A stretch of DNA of 64,000 nucleotides. It comes from a virus. The notes below the pieces were generated by a model. That model searched no databases. It had not been told where the DNA came from and was given only the letters and a program-made list of their open reading frames with translations. Position numbers and translations under genes: made by a program. The DNA lies in IMG/VR virus record IMGVR_UViG_3300034117_002447, positions 186,001 to 250,000 of that record; one strand, given 5' to 3'. This document shows positions 56,900 through 64,000 of the stretch, piece by piece; within the stretch, counting starts at the first letter, position 1; each line of letters opens with the position of its first letter.

Positions 56900-57643
56900 A
56901 TGTTTGATCCACATCAATTAGAAAAAATGCTGTTCTTCGATATAGAAACAGCTGGAACAGTTAGCCATTCTGGAGATCTTTCAGAGAAAATGCAAGAACT
57001 TTGGGCAAATCGTTCGGAAATCCTTAGAAATCAATTGGGTGCAAAGTATCCAGACAATAAAGATAAATCAGACGATGAGCTTTATCAAATGAAATCAGCT
57101 CTTCACGCTGAATTCGGTAGAGTTGTCTGTATTTCCTTCGGTAAAATTAAATGGGTGGACGGCGAACCCGTAGCTCAAATAGTTTCCTACTCTGGAGAAG
57201 ATGAAGAAGACATTTTACGTCAAGCCTTTAAGGTAATTGGTGGTCTTGGGAAAACTGGTGCTAAATTAACTGGCCATAACGTTAAAAGATTCGATGTTCC
57301 ATATCTTTGCAAAAGAGCATTTATACTAGGAGTAGAAACACCAATACCTCTTCAAGTATGGGATAAAAAACCTTGGGAAACTTCAATTATTGATACTTCT
57401 GAGCTTTGGTCATTTGGTGCATGGCAAGAAGGATTCACTTCACTCGACTTATTAGCCACTATTCTAGGAGTCGATTCACCGAAAGACGATATCAAAGGTG
57501 ATCAAGTTCATGAGAATTACTGGGCCGGTAATATCGAAAGAATTAAAGAATACTGCCAAAAAGACGTAATTACGTTAATTCAGATAGCTTTAAAGCTTTC
57601 TAACCTAAACCAAATTGAAAAATCTGGTATAATAATAAAGTAA
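56900..57643 (+). CDS. DEDDy 3'-5' exonuclease (PolB-exonuclease-like, PF10108 type)
   Basis: A 247-residue protein. Exonuclease motif I is FFDIETAG (D14, E16), motif II GHNVKRFDVPYL (N126, D132) and motif III Y218-C-Q-K-D222. A catalytic tyrosine precedes the aspartate as in DEDDy proofreading exonucleases. HAEFGRVVCISFGKI and TSLDLLATILGV are typical of the predicted 3'-5' exonuclease related to DNA polymerase B. It is probably a stand-alone exonuclease for DNA metabolism in the phage. It is the first gene of the rightward run after the CTTAG region and is followed by groEL after 16 nt, with no Shine-Dalgarno before either. Confidence 0.85.
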   Translation: MFDPHQLEKMLFFDIETAGTVSHSGDLSEKMQELWANRSEILRNQLGAKYPDNKDKSDDELYQMKSALHAEFGRVVCISFGKIKWVDGEPVAQIVSYSGEDEEDILRQAFKVIGGLGKTGAKLTGHNVKRFDVPYLCKRAFILGVETPIPLQVWDKKPWETSIIDTSELWSFGAWQEGFTSLDLLATILGVDSPKDDIKGDQVHENYWAGNIERIKEYCQKDVITLIQIALKLSNLNQIEKSGIIIK

Positions 57644-57659
57644 AATAACCACACAATAA

Positions 57660-59243
<1,584 letters not shown>

Positions 59244-59268
59244 ATTTAAGATTAGCCATCGAAGAACG

Positions 59269-59315
59269 GCGCTTGTTGAGTAATACTCGCAGGCGCTGCT
59301 CTGTTTTAGAAGGGC
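59269..59315 (+). ncRNA. structured leader between groL and the next gene (two stem-loops)
   Basis: Stem 1: GCGCTTGT (59269-59276) pairs with GCAGGCGC (59289-59296) with two G-U pairs, continuing after one bulged T as GAGT/ACTC around AAT. Stem 2: GCTCT (59298-59302) pairs with AGGGC (59311-59315). There is no T run, so it is not a normal terminator. It lies 27 nt before GTG 59343 and could be a processing, stability or attenuation element. GATAAAATAA (59320-59329) follows. Confidence 0.45.
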
Positions 59316-59342
59316 GATAGATAAAATAAAGCAAAACCCTAA

Positions 59343-62300
59343 GTGGATAAAACATTTAAGGAAATATTAACAGATATTAAATGCGGAAAGCTAGCATCCC
59401 CAGCGTTTACGGAAGATGATTTAGCTAAAGTAAAAGCCTGTATTCCTGAACCAATAGCTCAACCTACTAAAGAGGTAAAAGTTACAGTTCCATCAGAGAG
59501 CTCATGCGTTAACGATGGATTAATCCAGGTTAAAAAGATCCTAACCGAACAGCTTTCGAAACAAGATGTAGTTGTTGAACTTGGAACAATTAAAGGTAAA
59601 GTAGAAGAAGCACTAGATCATTACAAAGTCATTTCTAATTATTATAAGGCTAGGGTTGAATTCTTTACTTCCACCATAAGTACAGTTGAACCTCTCACCT
59701 CCCAGTATCTGTATTGGACGGACGAGTATGATAGAACTAAAGCAATTGAAGATAAAATAATTGAGGACTATAATTCAACGTTTCAGTCGTTTGACTATGT
59801 AAATTATGGAATCAAGTTAGTAGTTTCACTAACTGATTCTCAATTTAAAACTATCACTACGTATAATTCAACTGTCTTATCTAATCTTATTACCCAAACC
59901 TATTTTAACTATATTGTCAATACTCCAATATACCTCAAGTATTATACAGCTAGAAAAAATAGAATCTTAGCAGAAGAGCGTCAACTTCTTTCTAAGCAAG
60001 GAGCAGCAAATGCACTATCTCAAAGTATTCAAAACTATCCAGCCTTAAGCGATAGTTCAACAGTTGAGTCCACTTTAAATTCGCTAACTTCAAAAATAAG
60101 CGGTCAATTAATACCTATTTTTTCAGATACTGAATCTTCTCTAACTGGAGGACTTATTGCTCCAGCTAGAACGGCTGTGTTTTCAATGAGATTAATCGAT
60201 TTAGATTTTACTAAATTAACGGTCCCTAAATTATTGGAAAATGGAGAAACTTCTCAAGTTGAAAAAACATTAGTTATACGCAATAGCCCATACCTAAAAA
60301 ATTCTCCATTCTCTAATTCAGTTGCTACTAGTTGTCAGTCAATTCCATTTGAGCAATACAAACAGAATAGAGACTATGATTTTATCTCTGGTGCTTTATA
60401 CAACTTAACTGCTAGCGGATATAGAGGGCTTTATAAAAAATTAGCCAATCCGATTTCAAATCTATATACACCAGAGGAAAGAGGATTAACTGTTGATCCA
60501 ACTAAAATTGATCCGTTAATAAAAGACGTTGAAAACGCGCCAGTTTCTTTAAAAGAAGGAGACATCACGTTTTATATAAGTAGTCAAGAAGCCTACTCTA
60601 CCTTCTATGATACTGCTAATAAAAGTTTACCTGATAGAATTAAGAAAGAAAAGGAGCAGGTGTTTCCAGCGGAAATAGCACCAACTTTAACCTCCCTATC
60701 TACTATTGCAAAAAGAGAAGTTGCTGACTTTTTTAGAAGGACTACTGACGCATCAATTAAATTAGCTAGACCGACTTCATATAGGGCAGGAGCTTCAACT
60801 GTTTATACACAAGGAGTATTCAAGTATTCTACGCTAGACACCGTGATTTCTCAAAGGTTAGCGTACTATCAAAAAGCATACGATGAAGCTGCTCTAAAAA
60901 TACAGGCTTGTCAAAAAGATATCGCTAACTTAGATCTACTAATAAAAGAAAATTCAATGGACCCCAAGGTTCTTGAAGTTAAAATTTCCAAGATAAAATG
61001 TTTTAGCGAAGCAGCTAAGTCAAAAGCCGTTGCCAAAGATTGTGAAGCTGAAACTCTCGCGAAATTAGGAAAAGATCCTCTCTTTATTAGAACATTAAAT
61101 GGAAATGATTCTAAATTACCTGACATGAATAACCCATGTTATTGGAAAGAGTTTGCAAAAGCGTTAAACAAAGTAAGTTTATTACCTATTCCTGATCTAA
61201 GCTCTCCATTATTTAGATATTATCCAATTAACAATATTATTCCAACTCCACTTGGTATAGTAATGATTCCTATACCTCAAAAGTGGACTCCGTTATTTTC
61301 TTTATCTACTCCGCTTGGCACAATTGTTACATTTATAACAATGCCAGTCGTAATTGTTGGAATCCCATTACCATCAGTTTACGTGTTATACATAGCACCG
61401 GATGGTAGAAAATACATGCTAGTTGCTCCAAATATTCCATTCCTACTAATCCCAGGTGGATCTAAAGTTGGATTTGAGGTAGACAACAGCCCAGCTTCTC
61501 AGAACCCATTAGGTATAAATCCAACTGACCCATTTAAAGGACAGCTTACTAAAGGCTCTCTAAGTATACCAATTACAATTTCAGCAAAAGCATCAAAGGC
61601 AATTAGAGTTGCAACCGTCGCCGCGGCTGTTGCATTAGGAAAGGGCATTGACATAAAGAATGGAGCAGGAGCAGTGTTAGGACAAATTGATCCTGTGACT
61701 TATCTTGCTAAATATACTGGGCTTTCTGAGAAATTAGCGGACGCCCTCGATATGGAAGCGTCCAATGATTTTACAAAACAAGTAAACGAATTTAAGAGAT
61801 CAATTAACAAGCAATTCGATAGACTTGGGGAAATTCAAATTACCGCGATAACTAAGTTAAAGGAAAAGACTAGAAACGAGAGAGACTCTCAAGTTAAAGG
61901 CGCTGAGTCTGAAGAAAACTTAGCAAAGAAGCGCGAAACTAAAAAGAAGGCTCGATCGCTTGATCCAATAACACTACAGTCTAAAATTGATGGAGTGCTA
62001 GAAGATTTCAATAAGTACATTGATAAAATCAAATTAGGAACAATTTCATTCCCTAACGATCCGACTAAATTAAATCCACCTCTACCTAATGCAGTTAGTG
62101 CGATGCAGCCAATTGTTGAACAAGCCGCAAAAGGCGAACTTAATCTTGACCTCGACTCAGTTAACTTTATTGCAAAGATTAAAAGAATGGCTGCTCAAGT
62201 AGATACCTCAAAATTAAAATCAAAAAAATCGTTTAATCTAAACAAGCAAGAAGATATTGTTGAATTTAAAAAAGCGATAAAAGAGTACACAAAAGAGGCA

Positions 62301-63701
62301 ATGGATTATCTGCAAGGAGTAAAGTCCCCAGCAGATGACATTGATCCAAATTTAAGTGATGAAGAAAAAGCAAGAATAAAAAAAGCAGCCGATCTTAGAA
62401 AGGCTCGCTTAAAGTCGGCACTGGCGTTTACTTCGCTATCAATAGTCTCACCGAGTTTAAAATTATTTGATCCATTTGCCCCATGCTGCTCAACTGAAGA
62501 GACTTCACTTGAATTACCAGCGTCTCCTCAAATATTAGCCGCGATTGCAATATTTAATGCGTTATTAGATGCAGTACTAAGCGGATTAACCGTTGAATCA
62601 CTAAAAGCCTTACTTGGAGATTCTCTATCTAATATTGGAATATCTAGCATAACAAGCCTATTTGATTCTATACTTTCAGCATTTCCACCAATTGTTTTAC
62701 CTAATAAAGCAGATTTAGTTGCAATTTCACAAGCAATGCTTATTCCAGTATTAACTGCATTACACGTCCCACAAGCACCAAATCCTTTGGGACTACCCTT
62801 TCCGATTCAAGTATCAATTCCATTAGACGCACTAATTAAGCCTCTTCTTAAATCAGCAATTGCTTACCTTCTTGAACTAATTTTAAGAATGCTAGCCGAT
62901 GCTGGAAATTTATTAACGTCCGGAGCCGGATCGGCTGCTTCTACGACAGTCGGTGAGATACTTCAATTAATACCATGTGGAAATTCACAAACCGCTACTG
63001 TAACTACAACCGCCGCTTCAAAATTCGTCACAATTACTTTACCTAATGGATTTAAACTTAAGCTTCCTAAAATTCCAATGATTCCATTAGACATAGTCAG
63101 TTATTTTTCATTACTTACCTCTACTGACTTGGTTGAATTAATCAGAAGCTTAATTAATACGGCAATCGACGGAATATTGCAACCGGTTAAGTCTATCGTT
63201 GAGCCAATTCTTGGATTAACTAAATCCTTAAAGGATCTATCGTTTAACATCATTGAATCAGCGAATCCATACATTCTTCCAATTAAATTAATTATAATGG
63301 CGCTTCAATTACAGATACCTAATTCAACAAAGGTTAGACTCACTAATTTAGATGCAATGGATTTGATTAAAGCCGCCTATATTCCAGTTATCACTGCTAC
63401 TGAACCAGTCGTAAAAGAGATAGCATACTTGGGCGCAATCATATCGTGTTCTTTTCTAAGTAAGCCCGGCGTTCAGTTAGCTAGAGTAGCATCAAGCCCA
63501 TTTTTTAACCAGGATGATCTTCCGCCTTGGGAAAGATTAACTCATAAAAATCCATTATTTGCAATATTTCTGGATGAGTTAGCTTGGAGATCAAGCCTAC
63601 TTTCAACCGGCACCTTAATATTCCAAAGTAAAATGCCAGGGCTGTATCCAACCACCTGGGCACCAAGTATATTTGTTGATCCAGGAATTCATACAATTTA
63701 A
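59343..63701 (+). CDS. 1452-residue large virion-type protein, unknown
   Basis: The start is GTG 59343. Residues 1-630 are helical with charged repeats (VEEALDHYKVISNYYKARVEFF..., YQKAYDEAALKIQACQKDIANL). About 630-720 are hydrophobic and proline-rich (PTPLGIVMIPIPQKW, IVTFITMPVVIVGIPLP), possibly membrane-active. About 840-900 are a highly charged coil (KLKEKTRNERDSQVK..., KKRETKKKARS). The C-terminal third has long hydrophobic helices (ILAAIAIFNALLDAVLSGL, LLKSAIAYLLELILRML) and a final PPWERLTHKNPLFAIFLDELAW. I do not recognise a family. The size, helical content and hydrophobic segments would suit a tape-measure or baseplate-hub protein, but this is an inference. It stands with groL, possibly as a client. 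Confidence 0.75.
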   Translation: MDKTFKEILTDIKCGKLASPAFTEDDLAKVKACIPEPIAQPTKEVKVTVPSESSCVNDGLIQVKKILTEQLSKQDVVVELGTIKGKVEEALDHYKVISNYYKARVEFFTSTISTVEPLTSQYLYWTDEYDRTKAIEDKIIEDYNSTFQSFDYVNYGIKLVVSLTDSQFKTITTYNSTVLSNLITQTYFNYIVNTPIYLKYYTARKNRILAEERQLLSKQGAANALSQSIQNYPALSDSSTVESTLNSLTSKISGQLIPIFSDTESSLTGGLIAPARTAVFSMRLIDLDFTKLTVPKLLENGETSQVEKTLVIRNSPYLKNSPFSNSVATSCQSIPFEQYKQNRDYDFISGALYNLTASGYRGLYKKLANPISNLYTPEERGLTVDPTKIDPLIKDVENAPVSLKEGDITFYISSQEAYSTFYDTANKSLPDRIKKEKEQVFPAEIAPTLTSLSTIAKREVADFFRRTTDASIKLARPTSYRAGASTVYTQGVFKYSTLDTVISQRLAYYQKAYDEAALKIQACQKDIANLDLLIKENSMDPKVLEVKISKIKCFSEAAKSKAVAKDCEAETLAKLGKDPLFIRTLNGNDSKLPDMNNPCYWKEFAKALNKVSLLPIPDLSSPLFRYYPINNIIPTPLGIVMIPIPQKWTPLFSLSTPLGTIVTFITMPVVIVGIPLPSVYVLYIAPDGRKYMLVAPNIPFLLIPGGSKVGFEVDNSPASQNPLGINPTDPFKGQLTKGSLSIPITISAKASKAIRVATVAAAVALGKGIDIKNGAGAVLGQIDPVTYLAKYTGLSEKLADALDMEASNDFTKQVNEFKRSINKQFDRLGEIQITAITKLKEKTRNERDSQVKGAESEENLAKKRETKKKARSLDPITLQSKIDGVLEDFNKYIDKIKLGTISFPNDPTKLNPPLPNAVSAMQPIVEQAAKGELNLDLDSVNFIAKIKRMAAQVDTSKLKSKKSFNLNKQEDIVEFKKAIKEYTKEAMDYLQGVKSPADDIDPNLSDEEKARIKKAADLRKARLKSALAFTSLSIVSPSLKLFDPFAPCCSTEETSLELPASPQILAAIAIFNALLDAVLSGLTVESLKALLGDSLSNIGISSITSLFDSILSAFPPIVLPNKADLVAISQAMLIPVLTALHVPQAPNPLGLPFPIQVSIPLDALIKPLLKSAIAYLLELILRMLADAGNLLTSGAGSAASTTVGEILQLIPCGNSQTATVTTTAASKFVTITLPNGFKLKLPKIPMIPLDIVSYFSLLTSTDLVELIRSLINTAIDGILQPVKSIVEPILGLTKSLKDLSFNIIESANPYILPIKLIIMALQLQIPNSTKVRLTNLDAMDLIKAAYIPVITATEPVVKEIAYLGAIISCSFLSKPGVQLARVASSPFFNQDDLPPWERLTHKNPLFAIFLDELAWRSSLLSTGTLIFQSKMPGLYPTTWAPSIFVDPGIHTI

Positions 63702-63721
63702 AACTCTAGGCAGTTTCTGTG

Positions 63722-63727
63722 TATAAT
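63722..63727 (+). promoter_or_regulatory. possible -10 box TATAAT
   Basis: TATAAT within GTGTATAATTTATT lies 32 nt before the ATG at 63760. It is placed like a promoter for the partial downstream gene, but a single hexamer in AT-rich DNA is weak evidence. Confidence 0.3.
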
Positions 63728-63759
63728 TTATTAGTTAACTTTTTTAATCTAACAAAAAC

Positions 63760-64000
63760 ATGCAAAAAAACGAAAACGTCCAAGAAGTTATTGATTTTGA
63801 CTTACTGTTTAGCCAGGGAAATTCCCGAGTAAACAAAAGCATTAAATTAACTCCAGCGGATAAAAAAGCGGGCTTAAAGATTTTCTGTAAAGAACCTTAT
63901 GCCCAAGAGCTTTACGACAAGTACTATTCATCAAATACATTCGGCGCAACCGCAAATAAAGACTTTGAAATAGGTCATGTTTGTAAAGTAACTGCCAAGA
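63760..64000 (+). CDS. 5' part of a rightward gene, possibly S1/OB-fold RNA-binding protein, truncated by window edge
   Basis: ATG 63760 opens an 80-codon frame without stop to the window end. The leader AATCTAACAAAAAC-ATG is of the Bacteroidota A-rich type. The product starts MQKNENVQEVIDFDLLFSQ, followed by a charged region (KLTPADKKAGLKIF) and DFEIGHVCKVTAK at the cut end. The latter resembles the first strand of S1 RNA-binding domains (F.[IV]G.[VI]..V). The assignment is tentative because only the first strand is visible. Confidence 0.6.
   Translation, partial: MQKNENVQEVIDFDLLFSQGNSRVNKSIKLTPADKKAGLKIFCKEPYAQELYDKYYSSNTFGATANKDFEIGHVCKVTAK

Overview
The window reads as part of the late (virion) region of a large tailed bacteriophage with a T4-type (myovirus) transcription and tail programme. 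Evidence for a phage: long head-to-tail runs of large structural genes, LamG-type and collagen-like fibre proteins, a T4 gp55-like late sigma factor, and a recurrent T4-late-promoter-like nonamer RATAAATAA 16-30 nt in front of transcription units. The host is probably a member of the Bacteroidota. The DNA is AT-rich, I see essentially no Shine-Dalgarno sequences, and start codons sit behind A-rich leaders (AACAAAAAC-ATG, CAATAA-ATG types). The phage carries its own tmRNA and a GroEL.

Layout. 1-203: start of a leftward structural gene cut by the window edge. 300-666: tmRNA with its own late-type promoter and a terminator. 761-4558: rightward genes for two paralogous LamG fibre/adhesin proteins, a 31-residue zinc-ribbon microprotein, a small unknown, and a gp15-like tail completion protein. 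4555-11388: leftward block with a tail-tube-like protein followed by three modification enzymes. These are a methyltransferase/glycosyltransferase/TibC-type heptosyltransferase fusion, a MycE-like sugar O-methyltransferase, and a GT4/GT-A/FkbM-methyltransferase fusion. 11487-12077: a rightward prolyl-4-hydroxylase-like 2-oxoglutarate oxygenase with a strong terminator. 12111-35273: leftward block with an 870-residue Gly-Pro-Thr collagen-like protein, a giant 3730-residue Gly-X-Y protein with about 1000 triplets, a further putative peptidyl-glycosyltransferase, a mucin-like Thr-rich fibre, an amidoligase-like protein and more structural proteins. 35353-36144: isolated rightward unknown. 36141-55521: leftward giant tail/baseplate proteins (784, 2277, 1199, 726, 352 and 1089 residues). 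55571-56660: gp55-like late sigma factor and a RuvC-like nuclease. 56661-56899: non-coding region with CTTAG octamer repeats. 56900-64000: rightward DEDDy exonuclease, GroEL, a 1452-residue unknown and a partial gene.

How it fits together. The most interesting feature is the clustering of collagen-like and mucin-like virion proteins with the enzymes expected to hydroxylate, O-glycosylate and O-methylate them. The arrangement parallels the glycosylated collagen BclA of Bacillus exosporium and the Mimivirus collagen modification system, but with different enzyme families (TibC/Aah-type heptosyltransferase, FkbM and MycE methyltransferases, P4H-like oxygenase). I propose a phage-encoded glyco-collagen fibre system. 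The giant collagen gene also shows a quantised super-repeat: GIDGVS landmarks are spaced about 1x, then 2x, then 3x or 4x of 19 Gly-X-Y triplets from N- to C-terminus.
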